A stretch of DNA of 64,000 bases. Source: Prinia subflava. Lineage: Eukaryota; Chordata; Aves; Passeriformes; Cisticolidae. The first letter of the stretch is position 1, and each line of letters opens with the position of its first letter. The notes below the pieces were generated by a model. That model saw only the letters and a list, made by a program, of their open reading frames with translations, was not told the DNA's origin and searched no databases. The position numbers were made by a program, and so were the translations under genes. The stretch lies in the NCBI RefSeq assembly GCF_021018805.1, contig NC_086254.1:2839001-2903000 (forward strand). The letters run 5' to 3'. Shown piece after piece: positions 25,136 through 37,683 of this stretch.

Positions 25136-25500
25136 TGTGAAAATGGCACCCAAAACAACACCACGGAGGCAGGAGGTCTGCAGTGAAAGGCTGCTCCCCA
25201 AAAAGAACACAAGCCTGTTTATTTCTTCCATTTTAATACATTTGTGGATCTGGTTGTGGATTGGCTTCTGGGGTTGCTACCCCTTCACCCCACTGGCCAG
25301 ACCAGCTGTCAACCAACATTATTTTCAGGCTGGAAATATGTAAACAAAGGACAGTAAACAAAACCAAGAAAGGTCGTTTATGTTCCAAAGTGTGAGGAAG
25401 TGAAAAACTGACCCTTAATATTGTACAGAAACCAAAGAACTGACTCCATCTTATGAACAAGTAGAAGGCTTTAAAAAAACTCAGAAAAACCAGGGCAACA
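25136..25500 (-). mobile_element. Family C short solo LTR, minus strand
   Basis: A 365-bp element starting TGTGAAAATGGC and ending CCAGGGCAACA is flanked by a perfect 6-bp target duplication CTGCAG (25130-25135 and 25501-25506). It aligns with the copy at 11213-11534: GTTTATTTC (reverse poly(A) signal), TAATACATTT, GAAATATGTAAACAAAG, CTGACTCCATCTTATGAA. The six-base duplication fits an ERVK-like integrase, as an inference. Confidence 0.85.
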
Positions 25501-25506
25501 CTGCAG

Positions 25507-25637
25507 GTCTTGGCCCGGAGTCCCGAGTGCCAGATCACTGCCCTGCTGATGGATCTCGCTCCAGGGAAGGCACAGGATGGAGCGGCCAGGTCGGGAGGGC
25601 GATCGGTGCCCCGGAGCAGCGCGGTGGAGCCGGAGCT
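25507..25637. other. GC- and CpG-rich leader to the minisatellite
   Basis: This short segment contains many CpG dinucleotides, unlike the AT-rich surroundings, and runs straight into the 18-bp tandem array. It may be part of the same GC-rich element. Open frames here and in the array are a consequence of GC-rich, 3n-length repeats. Confidence 0.5.
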
Positions 25638-25763
25638 CCATCCGCCGGGGATGCGCCATCCGCCGGGGACGCGCCATCCGCCGGGGACGCGCCATCCGCC
25701 GGGGACGCGCCATCCGCCGGGGACGCGCCATCCGCCGGGGACGCGCCATCCGCCGGGGATGCG
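25638..25763. repeat. 18-bp GC-rich minisatellite, 7 units
   Basis: Seven head-to-tail units of CCATCCGCCGGGGAYGCG occupy exactly 126 bp. The first and last units carry GATGCG, and the five central units GACGCG. Each unit holds three or four CpGs. Because 18 is a multiple of three, all six frames can stay open and give repeated peptides up to 199 codons long; this is not evidence of a gene. The single C/T difference in the outer units suggests expansion from the centre. Confidence 0.97.
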
Positions 25764-28700
25764 CTGCCCTTCCTGCAACCACCCACCCAGCACAGCCCTG
25801 GGCCCCCGGCAGCAGCACAGCCTCGGCCTCATCTCACACCTCCTGTAGTTATGTTTAGAATTAAAAAAAAAAAAAAAATTCTCAGAATTAATTTACCTTT
25901 TTACCACTATTTTCCCCATCTTTCTAGTATCAGTTCCATTAATTCTCCCTTTTCCCTAAATCTCACAGAGAGGGATTTTCAAAAGCACTAGATCTTCAAG
26001 TGAGTTCTGGGAAAATCCCTCATCCCGAAAAATACAAATAAATCCCTAACCTGCTTTGCTAGTACAGTAGGAAAGATAAGCATAAATCCAGCTATAACTC
26101 AAATTCAGTCTTTTTACAAGCTAAAAAGTCCATTGAAAAGGAAGATTGATGACTGCTTTACTGCACATTACTGGTACTATTAAGTTAAGATATTTCTTAA
26201 CTGTTAAGTTAGAGAGATATTCCTGCTGGTGAAGGTTTATCTCTGCCTCCCTTGAAGTCAAGTAGGATGTGATAACTCCATCTACTCCCTCATTCTCTGA
26301 GGCACCCCATAAACCCTGCCAGTGCAGAACAGCAGAACAGAGGCCTCCCCAAAAAGAACACTGAAAACAGACATGGCTAGCGAGAAGCTGGGAAATCAAA
26401 TTATAAAGCCCCTGCAGTCCTGCTGCCCTGAATGGCATGAAACAGCTTTTTTCTTACAACTTCTACTGCTTGATCTGCCACCCCTGTTCCTCAGTGCTCC
26501 CTCTCCTCTTCCCCATTCAAGCACACACTGTGGACATCTGTATCATGAGACAGACAGACAACATAGGGAATTTCTCTTCCTGCACTAACAGAACACAGAG
26601 GAACTGCTACACTCCACTCTCCCAGCCTCAGCTTTAGCATACCATGCATCCACACCCTGTTCACTGTATTTTATGCTGGCATCAGAGAGCTCACCCTGAC
26701 CAGCAGCCCAGTGCAGCAGGCACAGCTCACATAACTACTGGATATCAGCCACTTCCCCACGAGATCTAAGAGATTACAAATCCACTGGGATGCCTCCATT
26801 CTCTAAATAAAGCACATGAACCAAATTATGTGTCATCTAGACTTGTGACTTGTTACCACCCCACTACTCCCCTTAAGAAAACTTAAGTTTGCCAACACCT
26901 GAGTTTTGCATGCTACTGCTGCTACAAAGTTGGAGACAATGTGAGGGGAAGCAATTTTAATACACAAGACAGGTTAGAATCAGTCTGACCTTCCAGCTGC
27001 CCAACAGGCCATAAGCAACCAAAAGCTGCTTGCAACAAAACAAACCCAAACCATGCAGCTGGCTTTTGATATCTGCTGAGACAGATTTGAAGTATCAGAT
27101 CATCCTAGTTCATGTCTATCACTGTAGGACACAAAGATGAAAGACTACAAATATTTTAGAAGGCAAAAGGCATAAAAAACTTTAATTGTCTAATTTTATA
27201 ACGTGTTCTGATACAGACTTAACACTATTGGTGAACAGGACTGACACCTCCCCAGTCCCATTGGTCAAACTAGAGAAACAGCCAAAATGTTTTTCTCTGA
27301 GAACCAGAAAGGCAAACACCACCTGGGAAAGGATAGTTGTTTTACCAAGATTGTTTTGAGAAGAAGCTTTCATAAGAAACTTGACTGCACTAAAGGCTGC
27401 TAAGAGATTTTCTGTACCAAGCACTTGTGTACAGTGATAGCCAGAATCTCGATACCTCAACAATAAATGAAGGATCACTGAAAACTTTCAGAGTTCCAGT
27501 GGTTCTCCTAGACAGATTTTAGAGTCTGCAGGCATTTATCTCAACTCAGTAAAGCAAATACAACTGTCTTTTGCTATATCAAAAACTGAAGAGCTGCCAG
27601 CAATACTTATGCATACTACAGAAAACATTCTGCATGACTTCCATCTGGTATTCATCAGTCTAAGTGGATGTAAGGATGGCATATGTTCCTGTTCTCCCAC
27701 AGCCCAGAGAAAGTAATCATCTCGCCCTCCTTGATGCAAACAGCACACATTCTTGCAGGAAACAGATATTTTTATTTAGTAGTTTTTAACAATCTATACA
27801 GACTTGTGTTTAGGAGAAGGTCTTCTGGGCATTTCTACTGGAAGTACCAGACTGGATGGTATTCTGTCTCGTTTTTCCAAAGGAGAATACAAAGGGAGAC
27901 AAAGAATCAGACTACAAAGCAGCAGGTGGTTTGCAATACTTGAAGATGTAAGCCTGTTCTTCTGCCCATGGAGCAGAAATCCTCTGAACAAGAACTAAAA
28001 TTCAAACACACTTTGTCTTCCATCATTACTAGTGTTAAATTTGCTGCAAGTCTTAAAAGCCACATGAACAAGTGAAATTTTTCCAAGACTGAGGCAAAAA
28101 AATCTCAGGGAGATTCTAATTTCCCTCTGTTAACCAATATTTTCTCTCTCACTGATAGTGCAGACCTTCTGGCCAGCTTAGTTACAGAGCAGAGTAGCTG
28201 TGTCCCTCTGATGTTAACTGCAGAGATGTGTGTATTTGCCAAAATATGGACTGAAGGTTTAAGGAATTGACAGAGCTGGATTTCTAAACACAAAGCAAAC
28301 AGATGAGCCAGCTGAAGTCTTTAAAAGAAATCCCACAGGGGTTCAAACTCACTGATAAACCTCTGCTACAGAAAGAGAGCATGAAGTAAAGCCCAGAGAA
28401 CTCACAGCAAGGCTCTTTCACATAAATGGACACGGATCAGGTTCCAGCTCAGGGAATGAACACAGAGCCTGCTCAAGTTTCAGCAAGCACATGTGCAGCA
28501 GAGCTTGCTCTGACAAGGAGGCACAAGCTTGGGGATTCTTTTTTTTTTTCCTCATTTCTTGTTGATTTTGAAACTATTGATATTAAATAAAGTAAACAAG
28601 AAACCCTAGACAATGTCACAGGAATAGACAAAGGAATTCACCTACTATTAAAAACCAAAACTAGGAAAAAAAGTTCTCAGTAGTTTAGATTCTAGTGAAT

Positions 28701-31700
28701 ACAGTCTTTTTTTCCTCTCTCATGACTATTTTCTTTGAATCTGATGTCCCAACCCTGCTCTTTGCTTTCCATGGTATTAAAATCCTTCAAAATGAACAGG
28801 AAACACACAAACACAAAGAGCAAGCTAGCAGCAAAATTGTACCAACTGCAGGGAAATAGAATAAAGCTTTCAGCATGATCAGCCATAAACAATCCAGTAA
28901 GGATTATTTCTAATGCTTTGCATTTCACAAGAATAATTTTTCACCAGTATGGCCAGGAAGTGTGGTATGGAGGAGACACCAGTGTGGAAAACCTGATTCA
29001 GACAGACTTTTCTGGCCTTTCCTGCTTCCCCAGAGGTAGCAGTGTATTTATCACTCCAGGACATACTTCACACATTTAAACACAAATATTTATTTTTTGA
29101 GAAATATAGACTCTGCTGAGAGACTAGGCTGGCAAGAGAGAAACCAATTTATCTAAAAGTAAGCTTGCAGAGCACAAGGAAATGCCACAGAGGAGACACC
29201 TGAGCTGGTACATTCTGTCTCCTATTACAAGTTTTTCATTCCTCATGTCACTCCTCTAGTCCTTTTCCCCAGTACCAGTGTGAATTCCTCTTTCCCAAAT
29301 AACAGCTCATAACATTTCAGTTAAAGTCCTACCAAGAAAACAGACAGTAAGTGCTATCATGACCAATCTTTATCCAAGTTCTAAATAATATCAGGGGGAA
29401 ATGTTAAGCTGTCAGAATCTTTTCAATGAAAAATACAATTGTTTAACAGAAAGTGCTCATAACAGTAAAGGTAAGTTGCAGCCACCTCACTGCCTTATCT
29501 GGAGAGAATGAGTCTGCTATAGGCAGGTGAAGGTGAAATGCCTCCAAGGAAAGAAAAGCAGAGATTCCACCCTCCAATCCTTAAAAAATAAAAATAAAAA
29601 TTAAAACAGAATTTTAAAAACCAACCAACCAAACAAATACACATTTAACAACATGGGAGAACCATAAAGTCTTATTCCTTGCAGCATGACATAGCTTCAG
29701 TATTCCTGCAACAGGAACACCACTTCTGGTTCAACATGACTATTTCTTTTAGAAATTAAATAATTTAAACTCCTCAATGACGGATCTCCCTTTTCCAGAG
29801 GGATGTCACTCTAAGGGTTAACAATTTTGGTGATAAAATTTCATACCAGATTTATAGTTTCAATACCACAGGTTTCAGATTCCATGGCATTGATAACACA
29901 GGACAATTATAACAAGGTGACAGCAGAAGCCATTTTAGGGGCAGAACCATGGCCAGATTGGTTATTACCAGTACCTGTATTTCCTGGGGGATTTTTGGGA
30001 GTGTTTTGGTTTCTGATGGTGGTTGTTATTTTTTAAAGCAGAAAAATCTTCAGCCATGACAATCATCTTCCACGGGCAGTTACCAAACTGGTCGAGCTCA
30101 GAGCAACGCCTCTGAGGGAAGAACACAACCCCCTGCAGAGGTGGGGTTGTGCTGCTCCCGTAGCCCTGCTCAAACCCAGGTGATGCACACCTTGGTTTAC
30201 CACCTCTCTCAGGTCCCCAAAAAGTCTTTCTCCTTTTGCAAGACTCATTCTCACTTACATGCACTTGAACCTGAGAGGAAGGGTCAAAAGGTAATTTTCA
30301 TACAAAGGTGGGACTCTTTCATAAATAGACATCTTCCACAACCAACAACTTCTTTCATAACTCTAAGAGAAAATCTATACTGAAGATGTTTATTTTTAAC
30401 ATATCAGTGCTTTGAAACATAAAAAAAAACACTATTGATTTCAGTTACAACTGCCCATTCTTCTGTTTACAGCAGGATAGATTTCAGTAAAGTGATTAGA
30501 AACAGGAGCAATGTTTTATAGCAGTATCATATTAATGTTTCAGAGACTAATCATGTCTTACCAAGCCATGAGCATCAAAAAGCCAAAAACATAAAAATGG
30601 AAGATAAGTCCCTACACAGCATATTTAGCAATCTTTTTAAATGTACTTTATTTTTACATCAGAGTGCTGTACAAGTTCACTTGTGTATTCTCTAGAACCA
30701 ATTAAGTCATAATAACTTGATATCTTGCCATGATTCTATTCTGTTTTGCCACCTACATTTTACATCAAGCAAATAATATAAAAGCAAATAAAAATCTGTG
30801 AAGGTCCTTTTAACCTTGACAGTCTGTCATATTGTGAAAGTCAGAGTAGATCAAGAATTTCTCTCTTTTTTTTCCAGTACTGCCTCTCATTCAAACACAC
30901 AGGTTTAAACATTTGCAGGCCTATTCATAATTTATTGGAGCATTTGCCACTCATGACATATGTACAGGTCTAGCCTGCAGGAAAAACAATGACTAATGGT
31001 TGAAAGACAGCATTCCAATTAGTCATTGAGAAGTACATCCATGCTCACTCCGTGGTTCTCGGGTGCCAGTAAGCTCCAATAAGGAAGTCTGACATCAAAT
31101 ATGTCATCCAGAAAAATATACTGCTTTTAAGTGGCAATAGCAGTTAGATCAGAGACTGATTCTCTCTCCCACTATGTACCAGTAGGTAGACTCATCTTTT
31201 TAAAAGTTCCCAAAATATGAACCCCTTAAGAGGGCTGGTGAGGAAAGCTGTGCTCAGAATTCTGTTCCTGGGACATGCTTATTCTGCTTCAGAAGCCATG
31301 TGCCAGACTCTATTCGGTGTTTCAAATTTCAGTGTTAGGCATAGAGAAAAACAGTGGAGCCAGGGGATGCACAGGAAAGTTTCTGTGCAAGATGAGAATC
31401 CCACTCTGGCCACTTTTGCAACTCAAGAGGAGCCCTGATGAAGAAGACCCTGTTTCTCTCAGCTACTTCCCTGTCACAACAGGGCAGTCCAGCCAAATGC
31501 CATTCAGTCTTTGCTTGGATTAACACACTAGAAAACACAAGCATCTCCTCAACCAGGAAGCACTGCATGTCTCCAGATTGGGTTTACTGAATAAGCCTTT
31601 TGCTCTAGGACTGTGTTCATCTCCATGATCCTCCTCCCATAGTGCACCTCCAGCCCAAATCCAGACTCTGGAGACAAATTAAAGCCTAAATCTGCTCATG

Positions 31701-31730
31701 CTCTGTAGTCTTAGAGCAACACAAAGCATT
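25764..31730. other. Long unassigned AT-rich stretch
   Basis: An A run occupies 25863-25878. The rest contains only short open frames with no recognised domain. At 29468 a strong donor-like GTAAAG|GTAAGTTG and at 30251 a minus-strand CAT|GTAAGTGAG are present without a credible exon of useful length. A GC-richer patch at about 30060-30240 has no identified feature. No SINE, LINE or LTR was recognised. Confidence 0.4.
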
Positions 31731-31870
31731 CACAGAACCCCAGAAGGGTTTGGGTTGGAACAGACCACAAAGATGTTTTACCTCCACCCCTCTGTTATGG
31801 CTAGGGACATCTTCCACTAGAACAGGTTTCTCCAAGCCCTGTCCAGCCTGGCCTTGAGCACTTTCATGTT
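31731..31870 (-). mobile_element. CR1 LINE 3' fragment
   Basis: In reverse orientation this is the 3' end of a CR1 element. Plus-strand landmarks are TTTGGGTTGGAACAGACCAC, CTCCACCCCTCTGTTATGG and CAAGCCCTGTCCAGCCTGG. It is a typical 5'-truncated copy about 140 bp long with no coding remnant. Confidence 0.8.
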
Positions 31871-33366
31871 GCATTTCAAGGGGCATTTGCCAATAAAAAA
31901 AAAAATCCAAAAGAAATCAAAGTGGGTATTAGTCACCTGAGGGCTAGGGGTGCCATGATGTTTCTTCTTCCCAGTTCCTCTCCCTTTTTAAACAAGCTGG
32001 CATACAGCTGGCACAGCCTGTGCTGCTGCATCCCGTGCCACAGCCATGGTCAGAGGCTGTGCAGTCCTGCTGTTCAGATGAGTACTGGACCTGCTCCAGG
32101 TTCCAGTTACACATGGTCATGATTACCAGCTTGGTAAGCACAGGGACTCTGAAAACAGAAACAGCATGTCTGGAAGGGGCTTCTCATTTTAAAACACCTC
32201 TCTATTACATTGAACAAGTTTCACATGAAGAGTTTTCAGTGTATTCTAGTACTCTGGAATACATTTTTCTAGGATTTTAGTAGAGAAATTTTTTTACATT
32301 CTTTTGAAGGATCAAGAATTTATGGAATTTGAGATATGGCCTGGCCAGTTTTTAAGTCAAGTCCCTTCTGTCTGGACAAGAGGTTAGGAACAGCAAAAAA
32401 AAAATTACAAATACCAACAACCACCTCCATTCAAACAAAAAGCATGTTATCTTTCTGAATATATTACGCTCAATCTTCATGTTAACGAGAAATGTATAAA
32501 TGGAATTGGGAATTAACAGACAATTCGATTTTTTTTTTTTAATGGGAAGGACATGGGGGATTTTGTTATTAAGGGAGTTTAATTCTAACATCTGTTTTTA
32601 ATTCTACCAGCTTATTTGTCTGTTTATATGTACAGGCTTTCAAGACTTCATTCAACGCTGCTAATTAAAGCTGACACATTTTGTTCACTGTGATGCCTCC
32701 TTGTACCCCTGCAAGCCACTTACTCATGTCAGTGCTGTCACTGCAGGTGACACTGCTGCCTGATGGAGAGGTGACAAGGGGTGGGGTGGCCCTGAAGGGA
32801 TGAGGACAGGTTCACCTTGTCACTTGTCAGACAGAGCAGGGAGGAAGTGATGGATGGCAGTGACCATTGCTCAGGCCACGAGCATTTGCCTCTTCTCCAG
32901 GTTTGGTTAGAATCATCCCGTTTTCTACCACATTTAACTTAAACAAAAATCCACGGTGATATTCTCTAGGATATTACAGAAGTGCCACAGAAATGGGACT
33001 CCCATTTAACAATACACTGCAGACATACACAAACACACAGTCTGTTTTTCTTGGCAGGGAGATCCCCATCTGCAGCAATGCCCCAAGGAAGATTGCTGTT
33101 TGTGCTCCAGTCAGAAGAGCTCAGTGCTGATTCAGGAGAGCAGCAGCAGCTCACGTGGGAGCGGGCCATGCCTAGGAAAGAATTTGCAGAAGCAGCTGAC
33201 TTGGCTCAGATAAAATGCTAGTAGCCACAAGGACTGATGACAACAACTTTATTAATTACTTCATTTCCTGGACTGCAGACTTCATAGATCCAAACATAGG
33301 CACTATTAGCTACTAATTTGCATATGTTTTTTCTTAAAAACAAACAAATCCCATGCCACACAGAGA
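31871..33366. other. Unassigned stretch
   Basis: No gene is recognised. A 90-bp plus-strand open segment ending at the donor-like CAGCTTG|GTAAGCAC (about 32132) has an acceptor-like CCGTGCCACAG upstream, but there is no supporting neighbour. The region 32740-32890 is GC-richer. No repeat family was recognised. Confidence 0.4.
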
Positions 33367-33370
33367 ATGC

Positions 33371-33696
33371 TGTCACCCTAGTTTTGAAGACCTTTTTAAA
33401 CCTTCTGTTATATTCTTCATATTAGAGTCAGAAATTTCACCTTATCACATTTTCTACTATAAACACTGGCCATGTTTTGCTAACTGTCTTTTATTGTTTA
33501 CATATTTCTAAGTAAGAAGAGAAATGTGATTGACAGTTAGCTCGACCAACGTGGATTGAGAGGTGGAATTCCATCCTCCAATCCACGAGCACCATAGGAA
33601 ATGTATAAAACTAGGTTTTGTAAATAAACTCGCCCTTTTTTCCTGCTTCGCTCACCAGCGTGTCCTCGTGTGATTCTTTCCGTGTCCACTGTGACA
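33371..33696 (+). mobile_element. Family C short solo LTR, plus strand
   Basis: A 326-bp element starts TGTCACCCTAGTTTTG and ends GTGTCCACTGTGACA; the ends form an imperfect inverted repeat (TGTCAC/GTGACA). TGTATAAAAC near 33602 is the likely TATA box and AATAAACTCGCC near 33624 the poly(A) signal. The flanking hexamers GAATGC and TCATGC match at four of six positions, consistent with an eroded 6-bp duplication. No internal retroviral sequence adjoins. Confidence 0.82.
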
Positions 33697-33946
33697 TCAT
33701 GCTGGTGAAAGGTCAAGCAAGTAGGCCAGGGACAGCCCATGATAAAATGCAGGCCTCTGAACTCTGCATCATGTACACATTTCAGTGCCCTACACACGCA
33801 GTCAGCAATGGAACAGGCTCGTGGGTGGCTCCAGGGATCCACACTGGGCTGGAGATGTGCCAGAAGGAGCAAACTCAGGCAGTGAACAAGTCAAACAGAA
33901 GTAATTTTACTTATCCTTTGTCACATAAGAGTTTCACAATCAGAAC

Positions 33947-34235
33947 AGGGTTGGGGGTTTTTTGGTTTTTTTTTTTTTGGTTTTTTTTTTTTTTGTTTGT
34001 TTTTTTGGTGGGTTTTTTTTGGTTTGGTTTGTTTTGTTTTGTTTTTTTTGTTTTGGTTTTTGTTTTTGTTTTTTGGTGGTTTTTTGTTTTGTTTTGTTTT
34101 TTGTTTTTTGTTTTTTGGTTTTGGTTTGGGTTTTTTTTTGTTTTGTTTTGTTTGTTTTGTTTTGTGTTTTTTTGGTTTGTTTATTTTGTGTGTGTGTGTG
34201 TGTTTTGTTTTTGTTTTTTTGTTTTTGTTTTTTTT
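33947..34235. repeat. T/G-only low-complexity tract
   Basis: About 290 bp consist almost wholly of T and G on the plus strand, with TTTTG, TTTTTTG and TTTGG variants and a (TG)8 run at 34187-34202. It ends in a T run followed by CCCCCC. The long Phe/Leu/Val/Cys ORFs on the plus strand and the Lys/Asn/Thr/Gln ORFs on the minus strand come from this composition and are not genes. Confidence 0.95.
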
Positions 34236-34240
34236 CCCCC

Positions 34241-37200
34241 CTTTTTGGAATGACCAAAATGCTTTTCAAGTGCATTTTTAAAGCTGTTAGAGTCTAGAAG
34301 AAGCTTTTCATTACCCAGGTACACAGTGCTCAGTACCTGGGAGCCTGGCTCCCTGGCTGAGGTGTCTAGACATCTCTGCAGTAGGAATAACAGCACAGCA
34401 CAGTATTTAATCCACTAGTCTTAGCATCAGAAGTCATTTAATTCCCCAGGTTGCCATAATCATACACATCTGTTGTATGAAAATTATCCACTGCCAACTT
34501 GAGAGCAAAGCAAAATATGTCCAAATTATCTGTGTTCTCAAGATAACTTTACCTCCTAAAAGACTACATTAAACAACACCCCTCAACATCATCACCACTG
34601 CTTTAGTCACTCCAAAACTCACATGACATTGCAAACACATCTAAAAATCCACTTTGAGGAGAGGTGGACTTAAACTGGGAATGGTAGCTTTGACAGCAAT
34701 ATTCCAACAACAACTACACTGCATGCTAGGAATATATAAATTATGTATTCCAAATGCTTCCACAGAAATAGATTAAAGCACTTCTCTCAAACCTCTGAGT
34801 AGCAAAAACAGTGATAGAGAAAACAACTGTTATTTTAAGGCAGGTTTTAGCTTCATTTGTCTAAAGCTACAGTTTCATAGTTCAATACACAAAAACATTA
34901 TGACATATATGCAAATCTGGTATTTTCATGCAGGGAAGGTGAAATCCCTATATATGAAAGGCTGAAGTCTGATCTTTAAAAGAAGCCTGCAGCTGGTTTC
35001 TGTCATCTTTCTTTGTCTCCTTGTTTCAATAAGCAGACCCACAGCTTAACGAAAATTATCATTTCGTCCACAGGAGAAAAAGAACAACAGACCTCCCCAG
35101 ACTGAGCCAAGAACTCACCATTTCTCTGTGGGAAAAGACTCTGGCACTTCTCAAAGAAAAAAAAAAGGAGAAGGGCAGAAATAAAAATCAGACTCTTCAG
35201 GTTTCCAGGTACAACATTCTGCAAGTAAATAAAAAGAAAATAAGAGGTAATCATATAGAAGTATTTTTTGTAATTCAAACATTTTGTTTCCTGCTTTTTT
35301 TCCTCATCTAGTCCAGTATTTTCCATAGCTACAGAACTGAAGTGGAAAATATTTTCATGGCTTCCACTCCTGCTCTGTACAATAGAAGTAAACATTCATT
35401 CTTCTCATTCTTCCTCCTCACACTTATAAGATAATTGCTGTATGGTTTTATCCAACCTCAAGTCTAAAAGGTACTTTTTACTATTTATGCTACATCACCC
35501 AGGTCCAACAGGGTAAAGGCACATTAGTCCTCTTTTTTAAAAATATAAATTTATTTTTTTTTTAATAAAACACATTTATTTTATTTAAAAATAAATGCAT
35601 TTTACTCTACTGGTTTGGGATGCTGAGAGCCTCTGAATGACTCTTTGAAAGGTAAAGCTTATGCTGTCATACCCTTCATTTGAAGGCTTGTTGACCATTT
35701 GAATACTCCACTTGCTGTGGCTCTGTTCTGTCATGTTCCCTTCTCCCAGCATGGGCTCTAACAAAATAATCCCCCCAGGCAACACCAGCCAGCAGAGCAC
35801 CAGCAGCAAGCAGCAGCATGGACAAGTGCATCCACTAGGTAAAATTAAGCTCTCCAGACACCATGGAAACTCATTTATTAAGCTTGATCTGCAACCCAAA
35901 TGAACAGAGAACAAAGCCATGACCCAAGCCCTCAGTAGAACTGAGAGCTCACACCTGTAGGGGTACACAGAATATCCACACACAAACCTCAGACCAGGCT
36001 GCTGTAAGTGTATCCACTAGAAAAAGTTGAAGGCTGCAGAAAAAGTTTCTTAAAGAGATGTTCTTAAACATTTCAAATGCATCAAAATTAACAGAGACGA
36101 AAATTTTATCAATAAATCCTCACAAACAAAACAGTCTAGAGGAGGCAATAGAAAACCATCAAATGACTTCATTTAGCAATGCTTTGGGGATGTGAGTGCC
36201 CTGCCTTTTCTTTTAAAATGGTGAGTTACCTGATTGAAATGCAGCTCATGTTGCACCCAGGCTTACTTCTGGATCACTAAGAGATTGGTCCGATTTGAAA
36301 ATGTCAGGATCTGGTTAGCAATTCAAATGACCATGGTGGTAATTACAGCTTTTCATGTTCCAGCATGTTGCACTGCATCAAAACTGACACAAATGCCTGG
36401 TTTTATAATATCACAGCATGGAAATAAATGTTCAAAATGATATGAAAATGTACTAGTAAGAGATTAATAACTGTTAGTCTACGAAGAAAGATGGCTCTTT
36501 TCTACCAGTATATTTAAAAAAAATGTTCTCTGATAGCATCTCTCCTTGAAGAAAACTGGATTATATTATCACTCATAAGCTATAATCGTTTCTGTCAGCA
36601 CCAGTCAGAATTTTTGACAGAAAAGAGGAGGAGAAATGGAATGGGTTGTAGGGAAAATAGTGCAATCTTATTTATAAGTCCAGAGAGATACTACTTAAAA
36701 GTTCCCCCCCAGCATTTTGTTGTCTCTCCCACCCAGCAGACTAGAACATTTCAAGTGTTTTATTTTGATCATAAAGTGAAGGAATGCTGTGGATAGGGAG
36801 CAATGCATCACGAGCCATGTGTGCAGCTCTACAATCTGTGGTACCAATGTGTCATTTTGAAATAGGGGCCTAAAGCAATATGCATGAGGGAAACTTTTTG
36901 CTTTTTCAGGGGAGAAAGAGGCAGAAAGGTCTTTTGAAGTCTCATATGCCCCCAGAAGTCTGCTTATATAAATAAAATAAATAAAGCAAGTAATGTCTTT
37001 AATAGTTCTCTTGTGCAACAGCCAAGTGAGTCACTGAGCTGCCTTCTAGCTGTGGAATGGTTAAACAGAGATCCCCACTTGCTACTGCTGCACACCTATT
37101 TTGTCATTTGGCAGATCACACAACACACTCCCTAGCCATGTTCATGACTGAGAGCACAGTGAACAGAGCAGGGCAATGTCATCTCAGGCTGACCTGAGCC

Positions 37201-37378
37201 TCAGGAGGGCCCAGGCATTCTCTGCTGTCTTATATTTTCTTTCTACCTAAGAGGTCAGGTGTTCTGTGTTTATGCATGAAGTTAACATGGGGAGATGTGT
37301 TGGACAGTATCCTCCCTCTATCCCTAACAGTGCTGCTGTTTTGTGGGGTTTGCTGTTTGTCCTCAGCAGCATTTGCAC
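34241..37378. other. Unassigned stretch with one exon candidate
   Basis: AT-rich sequence without a recognised repeat. It holds the plus-strand exon candidate at 35750-35838 (listed). A minus-strand open frame at 35003-35160 follows an exceptional pyrimidine tract and could be a terminal exon or chance. A poly(T)/A-rich patch lies at 35530-35590. Confidence 0.4.
35750..35838 (+). CDS. Candidate coding exon, unidentified
   Basis: An 89-bp plus-strand segment follows a very good acceptor (TGTCATGTTCCCTTCTCCCAG) and ends at a usable donor (CACTAG|GTAAAATT). One frame is open for 29 complete codons, starting MGSNKIIPPGNTSQQSTSSK, with one split-codon base at each side. The peptide is rich in Ser, Gln and polar residues, as in many disordered regions. 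I do not recognise it. The internal ATG is probably not a start, because the segment begins at an acceptor. There is no adjacent exon with established phase, so chance cannot be excluded. Confidence 0.28.
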
Positions 37379-37683
37379 TGTCACCATGAGATTTCCTAGT
37401 TTTCTGAGCATTCATATTGAAGTAGAAACTCTCACTTTCTCATGCTTTGCTCATGTAAACAGGAGATTGGGTTTTGTAAATACTGCCATTGTTTTGAATG
37501 CCTTCTCCAAGAGAAGGGGAAGTTGAATGGCAGTCCTTTTGACCAATGTGGTTGAGAGGTGGGGATTCCACTCTCCAACCCATGGTCACCTTTCTCAAAG
37601 TATATAATAGGATGTAATAAACAAAGGGCAGGTTTTTCTGCCCTGCTGCTCTCTCACAACTTTCCAGTCTCTGTGTGTGGTCA
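37379..37683 (+). mobile_element. Family C LTR, diverged copy, plus strand
   Basis: The element starts TGTCACCATGAG and ends TGTGTGTGGTCA. It aligns with 33371-33696 through CCTAGTTTT, TTCATATT, the GACCAATGTGG..TGAGAGGTGG..ATTCCA..CTCCAA block, the TATA-like GTATATAATAGG (about 37599) and TAATAAAC (about 37615). The flanks TTGCAC and ATTGAG are not a convincing duplication. TGGCAAACAGCGAC a few bases beyond the 3' end vaguely resembles a primer-binding site, but no gag-like frame follows. Confidence 0.7.

Noticed and set aside
25233..25991. Several ORFs of 83-199 codons with repeated hexapeptides
   Set aside because: They arise from the 18-bp CpG-rich minisatellite, which is open in all six frames, and from the adjacent LTR.
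33660..34297. ORFs up to 197 codons rich in Phe/Val/Cys or Lys/Asn/Thr
   Set aside because: These are compositional artefacts of the T/G-only tract.
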